Source: Monoplex corrugatus
Lineage: Eukaryota > Mollusca > Gastropoda > Littorinimorpha > Ranellidae
DNA length: 64,000 nucleotides
Direction of reading: 5' to 3'
Assembly (NCBI GenBank): GCA_030674185.1
Contig: CM060315.1
Span: 88,322,415 to 88,386,414 of the forward strand
Of this stretch, positions 1 to 13,841 are shown piece by piece; the first letter of the stretch is position 1; each line of letters begins with the position of its first letter. A model generated the notes under the pieces. The model searched no databases and was not told the DNA's origin. It saw nothing but the letters and a program-made list of their open reading frames with translations. Both the position numbers and the translations under genes were made by a program.

Positions 1-1173
1 AAGAAAAAAAAAAAGGGGGGGGGGGGGGGGCTTGTATTTTCAAAAAACTTAATCCACAAAAGTTTACATTTCATTTGTAGAAAGTGTGTATGTGTTTGAA
101 TTTTGATGGGATATAGACTGTATCAGTGTATGAACAAAACTTAACGTGTGTCTTGTTTTCCATCACAGCTTGATTTCTTAGCAGTGTCGCTTTCACATTT
201 CTGTTCTACCTTTTAACTTTTATTACAGAATCCATCTGCAGTAAGTTGTAATTCCAGCAGTAATGTCTGTGGTGTATCAGAATCGTCAGAGGTATTGCAA
301 GCTTGCTTGCGAAAGTTATTCATTTTCATTGACTTTGTTCATTTTTCTGCACAAGCATTACCTGCCAGAATGGTGTATCTGCATGTCTTGTTCCTTTTGT
401 TGTATTCCCATTCTCTTGATTCTGGCAGGTTGCCCTTGTTTATTTTTCAATGAAATGGAAAGAATGATTCAGATTGATCAGTAATCAATAATTTCCTGTT
501 CTTTTTGTATGTCTAGAGAGTAAAACTTGTGGAATCAGTGAAACTAAAGTAAAAATGTTTGCACATATTTTCCAGCTACTAATAAAAGAAATTCCTCTTT
601 GTGTGTGTGTGTGTGTGTGCGCGTGCGTGCGTGCGTGCATGTGAGAGAGAGAGAGAGAGAAAAAGGAACCACAAATTCAGACCTATGGATAGTTGCAAAT
701 GAATTTAGATGGGCATGACCCATTTCAGAAAAATTATTGTGACACAGAATTATCATTGAATGGTGCTGTTGGTTACAAATGGATTTTGATGAATTCATTT
801 CAGTATTTGTTCTGACAAATTCATAACTGAATCACAGGAACGAGTTAATGGTGTGGTATTCATTTGGAAGAGGTTATTCTTCTGTAAAAGTAAGACAGAA
901 GATAATTTTTGCATCTATAGATTTCTGCAAGTAAGTTTGATGAAAATAATGTTAAAGATCAGAAAACATTTTCCATTCAAAAAGTTATATTACAATTTAC
1001 AGGAGATTTGTATGAATGGTTTCACTATCATTGATTTTAGAAACCTAACAGTGTTATAAGGGTTTTTTGTTGTGTTGAAGCTGACAAAAGCATGTTTCTG
1101 ATTATTATTCAGTGTGGATCAACACATTTTTGTCAATTTTGGAACCTTATTTTACTAACCCTGAAACCCTGTT
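1..1173. other. Intronic or upstream sequence, no gene seen
   Basis: A-T rich non-coding sequence. It opens with an A run and a run of about 18 G, which may mark a low-quality assembly spot. A (TG)n(CG/TG)n(AG)n microsatellite lies at about 600-660. Apart from the possible microexon at 229-240 nothing is recognisable. Confidence 0.6.
229..240 (+). CDS. Possible 12-nt NIPBL microexon
   Basis: A pyrimidine-rich tract ending in TTATTACAG is followed by 12 nt (AATCCATCTGCA) and then GTAAGTTG, a strong donor. The 12 nt would add four residues (NPSA) without changing phase. It lies upstream of the first recognised exon and in the right orientation, but 12 nt gives no homology signal, so this is only a splice-signal prediction. 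Confidence 0.25.
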
Positions 1174-1177
1174 TTAA

Positions 1178-1362
1178 CCCTTTGACTCCCACACCCTATC
1201 CACCAACTGCAAAAACTTAACCCTTTGACTCCTGCACCCTATCCCCCAGCTTCTTGCAGGAAGCTGCTGGATAGGGTGAGGGAGTCAAAGGGTTACGGTT
1301 TTGCTTTGCCAGCATGGTTGACAATGCAGGATGCGGGTGGACAGGGTGCGGGAGTCAAAGGG
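1178..1362. mobile_element. Foldback TTAA MITE, copy 1
   Basis: TTAA (1174-1177) and TTAA (1363-1366) flank a 185-bp element whose ends are CCCTTTGACTCCCACACCCT and its near-perfect reverse complement (AGGGTGCGGGAGTCAAAGGG). An internal inverted pair (CACCCTATC...GATAGGGTGAGGGAGTCAAA) makes the element fold on itself twice. The TTAA duplications and CCCT termini are typical of piggyBac-type non-autonomous elements. Other copies are at 33,768-33,942 and 34,239-34,344. Confidence 0.8.
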
Positions 1363-2035
1363 TTAATGAATTCTGTAATCTGTTATTGTGACCTAGTATG
1401 AACCAGTGTTTCTGTCAGTAAGTGTCTAGTATTAAGCAGTTTGTCAACTGGATTTTTCCACTACACATTAAATCACTAACCTTGACATGTCCATAGTAAT
1501 TTTAGATGCAAATGTGTGATGTCCAAAAAATTATTTGCATTCTGTCACTTGCTAGTATTACAGTGATAAGATAAACCTATGACTTCTGCCACCACTGTTG
1601 CACTTACCAGTAGGCAATCAGGGAGAGAAAAAAAAAAACTTGTAATTTTGTTGATGTTTAGTCAGTCCAAAAGTTATAACATCTTTGAAATTTGCCAGCA
1701 ATGTTTGTAAATTACATCTGTCTTTTGTGAACAGTGTCTTAATAGCTTGTGTCAGAATTGAAAGTTTCCGATTCAGCTTGAATTGGTAAACAGAGTAACT
1801 CATGTCATTTAATACAGAGTAAATAGTTGGTTAGATTATCCCATTTATGGTAATGTGTATGGAAAAAAAATGTGCTTTTTTTTTTTTAGCTGTTAGTCTT
1901 AAGGATATGTGAACTAATCAGTTGCAATTTTAGGTACTATAGCAGTGTAGGTAAGATTTTTATGTATGTTTTTGTGAAGTTGGTTGTGTGTTTGTTTGTA
2001 TTCAGATTTTTTTTTTAATTTTGAAATCTCCCAGA

Positions 2036-2250
2036 TGATCAGTTTGGCAGAATGGCCACTGCCAGGGATACATCCTGAGTTTATTTGCATGAATACAGTG
2101 ATATATGTACATTCTTTTCTTTTCCAGGTTTTTGGTTTTCCCAGGGTCATCGATATGTTTAATATGTGTGTGTTTTGTTTAAGATGGTTATAGCCCTGAT
2201 ATTGCTGAGAGCATTCAGCTGGGCTTCAAAAACTAATAATAGTAATAATG
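2036..2250 (+). repeat. SINE-like repeat family R1, 3' part
   Basis: This stretch shares its body (GCCACTGCCAGGGATACATC) and 3' end (GTTATAGCCCTGATATTGCT... CAGCTGGGCTTCAAAAACTAATAATAGTAATAATGG in shorter form) with 31,640-32,218, 55,440-55,800 and 61,684-62,055. The tail is a run of AATA/AAT units, as in retroposons copied by a non-LTR element. Confidence 0.65.
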
Positions 2251-2375
2251 GTTTATGGTGACGAGGAGTGAATGTGTGTGCGTGCATCTTTTTCAGTCCG
2301 CATCTGCGCCTACCCCCCTTTTTTATGTTTTCTTTAAGGGTAATAGTTTCGTGTTGTCAGGACTCTGTGTGTGTG

Positions 2376-2408
<33 letters not shown>

Positions 2409-2756
2409 ACTTCAAAGTCACAGTGACATTGAGAATCAAAGATCAAGATTTTCAATAGTACTTTGTATAAAATGGAGGATATTACAACAGCCTGATCATT
2501 TTATGTTCATTTTTGTTTAAACTAAATTGCAGGACTAAGATTATAAGATACCATGCCAGTTACCATGAACATTATGTATCACAAACTGTGAGAGATAGTG
2601 ATGTATGCTTTCTATAATTAGTGTGAATGAGAAGCTCTAAATGAGAGAGAGAGGGGACATTATTTGTTTTATTGTTAAGTGTTACTAATCTTGAACAACT
2701 GTTCTTCACAGTTTGGTTTTCATGTCATTTACGTTTTGGGGTTGTTGTTTTTTCAG

Positions 2757-2787
2757 ACTCTCAAATCAATTGCCTCAGGTGGCTCAG
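2757..2787 (+). CDS. NIPBL: NIPBL exon 1 of those visible (31 nt)
   Basis: A long T-rich tract and TTTTTTCAG precede 31 nt ending before GTAAGAAC. It reads TLKSIASGGS plus one base, and that base completes a valine codon with the next exon (phase 1). The sequence is low-complexity and cannot be recognised by itself; support comes from the strong splice sites and the matching phase. It would belong to the disordered N-terminal region. Confidence 0.55.
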
Positions 2788-5700
2788 GTAAGAACTGTTT
2801 ACTTTTTATTTTTTATCACATATTCAAGTGTAAATTACCAGTTAGCTTGATATATAAGTAAATTGGAGTTTATTGTTGTTACACCTTGAATGTCTACAGT
2901 ACAAAACAGGAGGTAGCCAGGAACTGACATGTCCATTAGCTCATGTGTGTGTGCATGACTGCAGATGTTGAAGATGTGTATATTTACCGCTCGTGTCATA
3001 GTAGCACTACCTACTGATCTTTCCAAAACGTTTCATGACTCGCGTGTTCAGTCTAATCCCTGAACTAATTCAGTGATTGTTTTGATTACTGTGATTGTTT
3101 TGATTACTGTAAAAAAGAAAAGGGAGCAGGGTTTCTATACTTGACATTATTCAGGTTCTGACTCCCTTACGATGAAGGTGGATGGCTGCTCAGAGTACTG
3201 ATTATTTTGAAATATAAGAATTGTTCAACTGCATCACTGTAATTCCTTAACCCTCTCCCATTTGCATAGCTCGCAGTGAAACTTCCCCTAGTATTCGTCA
3301 TCTTTCTCGTTCCCACAAAGACAAAAATGGAATGTGGTCATTTCCTTCTTCTCTCTTGTGAATGATGCCAGTCTTGGCGTCTTAACCCTCTTAGCTTCAT
3401 TACGACCGCAGCCGACAGTACCGCCCGCACTGCCTAGCACTTCGTTACGCCGTACCCGACCGTAAAAGTCGGCCACGAGCATGGGCTATTTTGATCACGC
3501 ACTGATTACATGTTTCTGGCCCTGGGAGACTGACAATTGGTCAAACATTCTTGGTATCATCCAATGAGATGATCTTGTGAAAATTAGCACTACACACACA
3601 TCCATTCACTTATGCTTGGGCGCAAAATGTGGTTGGGGTATTTTCATTCATGCCTCATAGCATGTGAAAAAATGGTGATGCCCTTTGTAGCAGACGGTTT
3701 TCAGGATACAGATGATTTTCCAGATTATTCAGAGGAGGAATTAAATACTACTGTTCGTAAATTAGGAAAACACAAAGAAGTTGTAGCTGAGTCAGCTATT
3801 GAGATTTGTGAGGGGGAAGATGATGAAAACTGTGATTTAGGAGAGCAGACCGACACAGAAGATAACGCGCTGCTGGCCGCATTCCAGCGAACGTGGCACC
3901 CATCACTGGTTCTGCTGACAGTAAAGAAATTTGATCTCTGGGTCGGACCAACTTGTATACTGCCAGCTGATGCCAAACCTGTAGATTGTTTTTGTTTTTG
4001 TATAGACAATTAGTAAACTGTATTATGAACATTGAATGTAGTTTTGTAGTGGAAAGAAAAATAGTGATAAAAACTACCTGAGCAAACTGTGTAAATACCT
4101 GAGGAGCACTTGATGACATTTGGTGACCACTGTGAGTACTATCACATAGAAATGCTGTTAAACACTTTAGCTATGCCATACTCTAATTTATTACTTATCT
4201 GTATGTGTTGTGGTCACGTATAGGTGTGCTTCTCTTGTTTTCATATATATGTCACTTATTTATTCATGTTTGGTGACAATGACACGACAAGCAGTGGTTA
4301 GAAAGACATACTCACTTGGATATGGAAGTAAAGCATGTTTACCGACACCTGACAAATTTCTAGCTTTATATCTGATCAGACATACTCACATTGTACTCAT
4401 GAACAGAGTAACCCTATTTTGGGGAAAAAGCTTGAGAAAATTCGAAATCTAGGGGCAGTTCAGCTCTCTAGAATGCAAATACAAGAGGGTTAATTTAGTG
4501 TTAACAGTTCATTGGTCCTTCGTGGACCTACCCGCCAAATTTCTTCCATTCAGAATGAGCTAGCTCATGGTTACGGCGTGAGGGAAAAGTACTGGCCATG
4601 TGTGCAAACATGCGGCCGGAGTGAACAGATGCGGGAGAGCTGATTTTGGCCAGATGCAGCTGGAGTGAATGGGATAGGGTTAATCCTCTTTGTAAATATG
4701 TATGTCACTTTTAAAAGAAAGTCAAAGCAGTGTACATATGAAGGGGGGGGGGGGGCATGCAGAATGATAGGAGACTGAAAAATGACAGACCAACAAATAT
4801 CATGGACAAAGAAAAACTGAATCAGTAGATACTAGCTCTAATACCTTTAACCAGGCATGACTTAATATTTGTAAAAACAGTATATTGAGTGAGCTTGGTC
4901 ATCTTAGCATACATTGAATGAGCTTGGTCATCTTAGCATACATTGAGTGAGCTTGGTCATCTTAGCATACATTGAGTGAGCTTGGTCATCTTAGCATACA
5001 TTGAGTGAGCTTGGTCATCTTAGCATACATTGAGTGAGCTTGGTCATCTTAGCAAACATTGAGTGAGCTTGGTCATCTTAGCAAACGCACCTTTATTTTC
5101 ATCACTTTATTTTTCACTACTCCAGCATATATCTACAGTTCTTAGGAGTGTAACTATTATTATCATGTTTCCGTTTATACAGTAATAACACTTGCTATAC
5201 CTGTGTGTGTGTCATTGCAGTGAAAGCAGTCTGTGATAGTGAGTCTGGGAGACGGAAGCGTTATGACCCTGGCTACAGCATCATGCGGTCTGAAGATGGC
5301 AGCATGTCGTTCCAAGCATCCAAAAGGAGGGCAGAAAGGGGAAGGGGAAGTAAGTTGTGGAATATAGCTTCCTCCCATGGAGGTGCTGGAGGCTCTTTCT
5401 CTACAAATAGTATCTACACCCTCTGTGTACACTGCACCAGAAATTGCCTTTTTCTTCATTCCATATGTTTCTGCAGCTTTTTTTTTTGCTTTTTTTTTTT
5501 TTTTATCACCACTTTACAGGTTCATTTGCTTTGTTTTGTTGTTTTGTTTTCTCATTGAATTCATACACATATTTTGACAGGCATGGTATTCAAGTGGTTA
5601 AATGGTGGACTTTCAGGCGTTTGACAATGGGTTTGATCTGCCTGGATATCTCTGACTTGTGGAGATTTTTCTGATCTCCCAGATCAAGATATATGTATAG

Positions 5701-8700
5701 ACCCACCAGTAAATGCGCTTCATGCATATATGCATGCAGAATGTGAAAGATACATGTCAAAGATCTTAAAGTCATGTCAGTATCCAGTGGCTTATGGAAA
5801 CATGAAAACCCCCATCATGCACACCCACCGAAAACACAGACAGTGCAACAGCATAATGAAGTGTGGTCAGCTCACCAGAAAGCTCGAGTTCCCTGTACCT
5901 CACTGGATTTCTGTTTATAGGTAATGTGTATTGAGTCCAAATGAGTGTGGAGCTATACACAAATGGTGTATGATTTTCACAATATTTTTGCTGGTTTCAT
6001 ACCCAGAAATTGGGAGTATGGTTTGTAATACTTTTGCCTTTCTAACCCACAAAAGTAGGAGCATGTGGATTGAGCGGTGGCATGTTACCTTTACATTGTG
6101 GGCCATCCCATCGTAACACTGTGCTACAGGAGTTTTAACTCACTCGCAACATACAATTATTCCCCTTGCCATTCCCTTGATACGCAGCATTTGTATAGGT
6201 CATGAGAAAAATTCTCATACAAACAAATGAAAACAGAGTTCTGAAATTTGGCTGGTCATATATTAAAAGATTGGTGTTCAAAATGCTGAAATTTCAAGTG
6301 TCTAACCCTCATGATTGCTGAGTAATGGTACAAGTAAAATTAGGGACATTTTCAGGTGAAAAATGTCTTCCAAAATATACAGTCAGGTCAATAATCAGTT
6401 CCTACAGTCACATTTTGAATGAAATTTTATAAAATCCAACGTGCGCACACTCCACGTGCACTGAAGGAAGAAATCGTGTTGAACAGCGCCAAGTTGACTA
6501 TTGTTCAGCCATTTGCTTTCCTGTCGTCTGCTTCGCTGCGGAGATAGTGGGTCGTGATCTTTGCACTGTCCACATGCCAACTGCGTAGTACAGTGACCTC
6601 ATGGTCTGAAACGAGGCCTAAAAATGACTAAAGAATCTATTACTGGGTATTAGTTTCGGTTAACGGAAATACTGAAATCCCCACGAATTTTCAAAACTTC
6701 AGTCGGATTTCTCCAACGTTCGTAGACAAGCGTTGTTGAGACATGATTGGGCAATCCCAATGCCCTTAGCAAGAGAGTTAAGCCAGCATCATCATGCTTC
6801 AGATAAAGATACTGACCATTAATTACACACTACTTATACCGTGGCTCATTTGATGCAGCAGCTAAGTATTTTTCTACTTTGCCTGCAATCGATCGATTGT
6901 CGTTGCTGTTTTGTGTTGTCTTGCCTATGTTTTCATGTAAGGGAGAAACGTATGTGAAGCGTTTGGGTGGCAAAGCGAGGGTTAAGAAGATTTCATCCTC
7001 CAAATTCTCCAACCCACAGACCGGTGGTTTGCCCGGTGTGCCAAAACCCACTCTCTCTTCATCTTTGTCTCTCCCTCCTTCGTCTTCTCTCTCTCGCTTT
7101 CTCGACAAGTCATCGCAACTCAGCTGCGGTTCTGTTGCGTGACCACGAGCCCTTAACTCAGCTGCGGCTCTGTTGAGTTTTCGTCACCTTGCAGCCTTCT
7201 CGTAGCCCCTCACGGTAATCGACTCGGCTGCAGTTCTGTCGATTCCGTACTTGCCCCCTGCGTACAGCTCAACTCCGGTTCTGCTGCTACCGTTTCAGCC
7301 CCTATGGCTGAAGGGCGACACAGGCACGGGTCTCCTTCGGGAGGTAGGGCGTCCAGCACTTTAGCGAAAAATGGCTCGCCCCCTGGTTTCGCCAGGGGGA
7401 CCAAGGGAGACAACCTCTCTATTACGGGCATCAGACCGTAGGTCCGCCCCAATTGTCTCCCTTCCTCCCCCGCAGCTTGCTTGTGCAGATTAAACGCAAT
7501 TTTAGAAGAAAAAAATTCCTTTTTGGGGGGAGGGGGCATGACAAAGCTCAAACATAGAAGAACAGCACTTGTGTTTATGTGTAGGCATATGGCATCAACC
7601 ATTATTATTTTTGTGTTTGTCATTTTGTGTTGAATAGCATTATGTAATGTTGTGTATGGGGTGACCATTGGCCTGTGAACCATCTTGAACAAGATGAAGC
7701 CAAGTTGGTTTCAGAACTGTATCCAGAAAAGAAAAAGAAAAAGTCCCCACAAGCAGAAAAAGAAAAAGGGTGGTAATATTTGTATACCTCAGTTACAGAT
7801 ACATCTACGTATACATTGATACACAACTTTGCACATACCTTTTGTTTTTGTCTCTCTCTTTCACTTGAAAAATTGATGCTGGTAGTCACAGGTTTCATCA
7901 ATGCATGCACATGCATCTGCATTCAAAGAAAATGAAATGTACTGTTTGATTTTTTACTCTTGTTTCATTTGTTTATTTATTCATCATTATTTTGTTTTTC
8001 CTAATAGTACTGTTGCTTTGTTGTTGCTGTTGTTGTTGTTACCTTTTCATTTTTATCCCATTGTTCATTCTGAAATGAGGGGGGGAGGTATTCTCAACTT
8101 AATATAGCAGTATTTGTTTTGTTTCAGCTAAGAGAAAAAGTCAGTATTTGGAGGACAGTGAGGAGGAGTCATCAGAATTTGTGGAGATGGAAGAAGATGA
8201 AGAAACATACAGTAAGTAATATTTGAACTGTGTTGTGTGGGTGGCGCATGTGTACGTTTGTAGGGGAGAGGAATAAAATTACCGCTGTCAGTTGCTATGC
8301 TTAGGTATAGCATGCTACACCTGACTGGAACGTGTTAACACTGTTACGCTCATGTTCAGATTAGTATGCCTGGGGGTAAAAATCTTAGCATAGTGTGTAC
8401 ATGTATGTGTGCTTGTATTTGCATGTATGAAATGTCCAACCACGATGCCAGCTTGAAAGTGAAACGTTGGAATGGGAGTCGTGTTCAGAAACAGAACCAG
8501 TCAAATTCTATTTGTAACCAGTCGCCTGTCTTCTCCTTTCTGCCTTGTATTGGTTAACTTAGTATGGGTTAATCAGAATCATGATTGAAAAATTCATTGT
8601 GTGGATGTGAACAGATAATAGTAATCCCTCTGTATCAGAAAAGTAACAGAATTATGAGAATCCTTGTCTCTCACTTGTCAGCATCATTGGGTTGGATGGT

Positions 8701-11700
8701 AGCCACTGAAGTAGATACCATGACATCTGTCCTCCGTTCATTCCGGTCTTGATTTCTGTGTGCTGCTTGACTTCTGTACTATTCTGTCTCTCTCTTTCTT
8801 TCTTGATGCTTAAAAATGCACTGAATTGCACTAATTTTGTTTCTGGGCAAACATGTCAAGGATCCTCCTTAGATTTCCTCTGTTTTTCTTTTCAGCTGTT
8901 CCCGCTGTTGAACATTTTTTTAATCTGAAAGATCTTGCGAAAGTATTGAACATTTGTGGCCATTGATAAAATTTTGTGTTAGTTTGTACAGCATTGTGTG
9001 CAACAATTTTCATAGTGTGGTTAACAGTTAATTTAAATGTTTCAGTGGCACGTAAGCGGAAGAAGGAGAAACAGAGGCAGCGACGCAGCATGGTGCCCAC
9101 CCTGAGTAATGAGGAGCTGATGGACAGCCCCACCTTCAAGAAGTTCACCAGCTGCATGGACTACGTCTTTGACACTGCAGAGGACGCCAACATTGCCGCC
9201 CTCGACATCAGTAAGTTGAACAGGGAATACAGTAAAAGGCAATGGCATTGTCTTTTGGGGGGGGGGGGGGGGGGGATCCAAGAGAGGGGAATGGTGGGGT
9301 TGAGAGGGGATGGGGAGAGAAGGTTGAAGCAGGTTAAAATCTTTTTAAAGGTTCCAGAAATTATAATCAGTTTATTGTAGACAGATTACATTCTTTTGAA
9401 TTGTGGTGAAAGTTGACAGTTCAGGAAAATAGATTTTTGCAAGATCTCATCATTTAATCTCCATTTTCAATCTCATGGGTGATTCACAATTGGCTCTTTT
9501 CAGTGCAGTCTTTACTAAATCTTATAGGAGTAAATCTGTTGTGTTATAAAACCATGTAAGTGTATCTTATATTCATCACTTGTCTCATACTCTGTGTGTG
9601 TGTGTTAACTCTGGGTTATGTGTTATATTCGTCACTTGTCTCATACTCTGTGTGTGTGTATGTGCTAACCCTGGGTTATGTGTTATATTCATCACTTGTC
9701 TCATACTCTGTGTGTTATGTGATAACTCTGGGTTATGTGTTATATTCATCACTTGTCTCATACTGTGTGTGTATGTGTTAACTCTGGGTTATGTTATATT
9801 CATCACTTGTCTCATACTGTGTTTGTATGTGTTAACTCTGGGTTATGTGTTATATTCATCACTTGTCTCATACTGTGTGTGTATGTGATAACTCTGGGTT
9901 ATGTTATATTCATCACTTGTCTCATACTGTGTGTGTGTATGTGTTAACTCTGGGTTATGTGTTATATTTCATCACTTGTCTCATACGTGTGTGTGTATGT
10001 GATAACTCTGGGTTATGTGTTATATTCATCACTTGTCTCATACTGTGTGTGTATGTGTTAACTCTGGTTATGTGTTATATTCATCACTTGTCTCATACTG
10101 TGTGTGTATGTGTTAACTCTGGGTTATGTGTTATATTCATCACTTGTCTCATACTGTGTGTGTATGTGTTAACTCCTGGGTTATGTGTTATATTCATCAC
10201 TTGTCTCATACTGTGTGTGTGTATGTGTTAACTCTGGGTTATGTGTTATATTCATCACTTGTTCTATACTGGTGTGTGTAATGTGTTACTCTGGGTTATG
10301 TGTTATATTCATCACTTGTCTCATACTGTGTGTGTATGTGATAACTCTGGGTTATGTGTTATATTCATCACTTGTCTCATACTGTGTGTGTATGTGTTAA
10401 CTCTGGGTTATGTGTTATATTCATCACTTGTCTCATACTGTGTGTGTATGTGTTAACTCTGGGTTATGTGTTATATTCATCACTTGTCTCATACTGTGTG
10501 TGTATGTGATTAACTCTGGGTTATGTGTTATATTCATCACTTGTCTCATACTGTGTGTGTATGTGTTAACTCTGGGTTATGTGTTATATTCATCACTTGT
10601 CTCATACTGTGTGTGTATGTGTTAACTCTGGGTTATGTGTTATATTCATCACTTGTCTCATACTGTGTGTGTATGTGTTAACTCTGGGTTATGTGTTATA
10701 TTCATCACTTGTCTCATACTGTGTGTGTATGTGATAACTCTGGGTTATGTGTTATATTCATCACTTGTCTCATACTGTGTGTGTATGTGTAACTCTGGGT
10801 TATGTGTTATATTATCACTTGTTATACTTTTGTGTATGTGTAACTCTGGTATGTTATCATCACTTGTCTCATACTGTGTATGTGTTAACTCTGGGTTATG
10901 TGTTATATTCATCACTTGTCTCATACTGTGTGTGTGTTTAATCTGGGTATGTGTATTTATGTTATACTGTGGTGTTAATGGTTGGTTATATTCATCACTT
11001 GTCTCATACTTGTGTGTGTATGTGTTAACTCTGGGTTATGTGTTATATTCATCACTTGTCTCATACTGTGTGTGTATGTGTAACTCTGGGTTATGTGTTA
11101 TATTCATCACTTGTCTCATACTGTGTATGTGTTAACTCTGGGTTATGTGTTATATTCATCACTTGTCTCATACTGTGGTGTTGTGTTAACTCTGGGTTAT
11201 GTGTTATATTCATCACTTGTCTCATACTGTGTGTATGTGTAACTCTGGGTTATGTGTTATATTCATCACTTGTCTCATACTGTGTATGTGTTAACTCTGG
11301 GTTATGTGTTATATTCATCACTTGTCTCATACTGTGTGTGTGTTAACTCTGGGTTATGTGTTATATTCATCACTTGTCTCATACTGTGTAGTGTGTTAAC
11401 TCTGGGTTATGTTTATATTCATCACTTGTCTCATACTGTGTATGTGTTAACTCTGGGTTATGTGTTATATTCATCACTTGTCTCATACTGTGTATGTGTT
11501 AACTCTGGGTTATGTGTTATATTCATCACTTGTCTCATACTGTGTGTGTGTTAACTCTGGGTTATGTTTATATTCATCACTTGTCTCATACTGTGTATGT
11601 GTTAACTCTGGGTTATGTGTTATATTCATCACTTGTCTCCTACTGTGTGTGTTAACTCTGGGTTATGTGTTATATTCATCACTTGTCTCATACTGTGTAT

Positions 11701-13338
11701 GTGTTAACTCTGGGTTATGTGTTATATTCATCACTTGTCTCATACTGTGTGTGTGTTAACTCTGGGTTATGTGTTATATTCATCACTTGTCTCATACTGT
11801 GTATGTGTTAACTCTGGGTTATGTGTTATATTCATCACTTGTCTCCTACTGTGTGTATGTGTTAACTCTGGGTTATGTGTTATATTCATCACTTGTCTCC
11901 TACTGTGTGTGTGTTAACTCTGGGTTATGTGTTATATTCATCACTTGTCTCCTACTGTGTGTGTGTTAACTCTGGGTTATGTGTTATATTCATCACTTGT
12001 CTCCTACTGTGTGATAACTCTGGGTTATGTTATACTCATCACTTGTCTCATACTGTGTGTGTATGTGTTAACTCTGGGTTATGTGTTATATTCATCACTT
12101 GTCTCATACTGTGTATGTATGTGATAACTCTGGGTTATGTGTTATATTCATCACTTGTCTCATACTGTGTGTGTGTTAACTCTGGGTTATGTCATATTCA
12201 TCACTTGTCTCATACTGTGTATGTAGCAATGCCGTGCGAACCGAAACGCGACGTCAAATTTGTGGTACCAAAAACTGGGCAAAAACGGGGGCCGGCCGCA
12301 AAACTGGGGGGTCTTCAGTTCAATCAAGTATTACTGCCTCTTTAAGCGGTGTTTCATCCTTATTTTTTTTCTTATATGAATCAGAAATGAATAAAGATTT
12401 GAATGATTGCCATTTTATGTACTTACAGCGAAAGTGGAATTAGTTATTTGATGAGAAAGTCGAAAATCCGCGTTTCGGGCGTAATCGCGGATATGGTATG
12501 CGTTTAGAATCGAAGTTTGTTTGGTGTGCTTCACTATTTCGGTCGGTACAGCTATATTTGTGAACCAATCACATTGTAATTTTGCAACCAATGAGAATCA
12601 ATGTAACAAAATGATATATCCCGACGAGAGCTATGTGTGCCAGTTTCGAACCGAGATCGACGCTTCCAAAGTTTTGCTTTTTTTCATCGGAAAAGTTTGC
12701 CGGCAAGTCGCCATTTTTGGAACTTCTCGTCGGCGGGATTCGATTTTGCATACTTTTTTCTATGTGCATGTGTAATATGAAATCAATTTGAGGTAAAATA
12801 CGGCCGTACGCCAACTTTTTACATGAGGATCTGTTCTAGATCAGTAGCAAAACAACGTCGGAATGTGCCGATGCCATAGGCCTACTACCGGCGTAACAGA
12901 ACGCTGTACAAGTTTCAGCTCGGCAAGTTTTACGTTGTCGGACAAAGACTAGATCTAGCAATCAACAGATCAAGTTCTGTTTTATCTGTGACATTGTATT
13001 TTTGAAGAAAAGGACAACTGCGTTTGAACTCGATTCGGAGTTGTCAGCCGAAGCTAGATTCGTCAACCATTTCCTCCCCGAGATCATGCTATTTGTATGT
13101 CGCAGTGTAGATCTGCTCACCCCACGACGGGCGAGCTTACTACTAAAAATACTATGTGCTCGACGTGCTTCGCCGGGCCGTGGAAAATGGGTTTGCCCAA
13201 ACAGAGGGGTGCGCATACCCGCCTCCCCAACTCTCTCTGTCTCTCTCAAATAAATGAATGAATGAATCAGTCTAAATATTTTTTTTTTCAAATCAACAAT
13301 CAATTCTGTGCAAGTTATTGTACTTTCCTTGACATGAA

Positions 13339-13417
<79 letters not shown>

Positions 13418-13783
13418 TCTCTCTCCATCTCTCTCTCTCTCTCTTGACAACACACTCTCTCTCTCTCTCTCTCTCTGACAACACGCACACACACTAACAC
13501 ACACAGAGATTTAGAATGTCACAAAACAAAATCTTCTGTTCATTGTTATAATATTCTTCATTTAGGTTTTGAAACTGAATAGAAGGCTATGAGTTGTATT
13601 ATTTGTAAAGTAGGCCATCCATTAGCTTATGTAGTTGTTTCAATTTGTAGTCAATATCTGAAAAGGATAAATAATAATTAATAATAATTACAATATTTAT
13701 ATAGCGCAAAATCTTGATAAAATCAAATCTAAGCGCTGAAGCAGACACACACGCAAGCACGCACGCACGCACGCACGCACACG

Positions 13784-13841
<58 letters not shown>

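Larger units (their letters stand above)
3251..4679. mobile_element. piggyBac-like MITE (outer), carrying a nested element
   Basis: TTAA at 3247-3250 and 4680-4683 flank an element with ends CCCTCTCCCATTTGC and (reverse complement of right end) CCCTATCCCATTCACTCC. Without the insertion at 3386-4489 it is about 325 bp. A second, uninterrupted copy lies at 56,757-57,076 and aligns along its whole length. No coding potential of its own. Confidence 0.85.

Noticed and set aside
7210..7692. 160-codon reverse-strand ORF over the G+C-rich island
   Set aside because: No recognisable domain; probably an effect of high G+C lowering stop frequency.
9560..12345. Many 60-170-codon ORFs rich in Cys, Val, Leu, Ser
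   Set aside because: They are readings of the 52-56-bp minisatellite in successive frames, not genes.
12962..13504. Arg/Glu-rich or Leu/Ser-rich ORFs
   Set aside because: Translation of a (TC)n microsatellite; the same applies at 28.5, 29.3, 31.3 and 52.1 kb.
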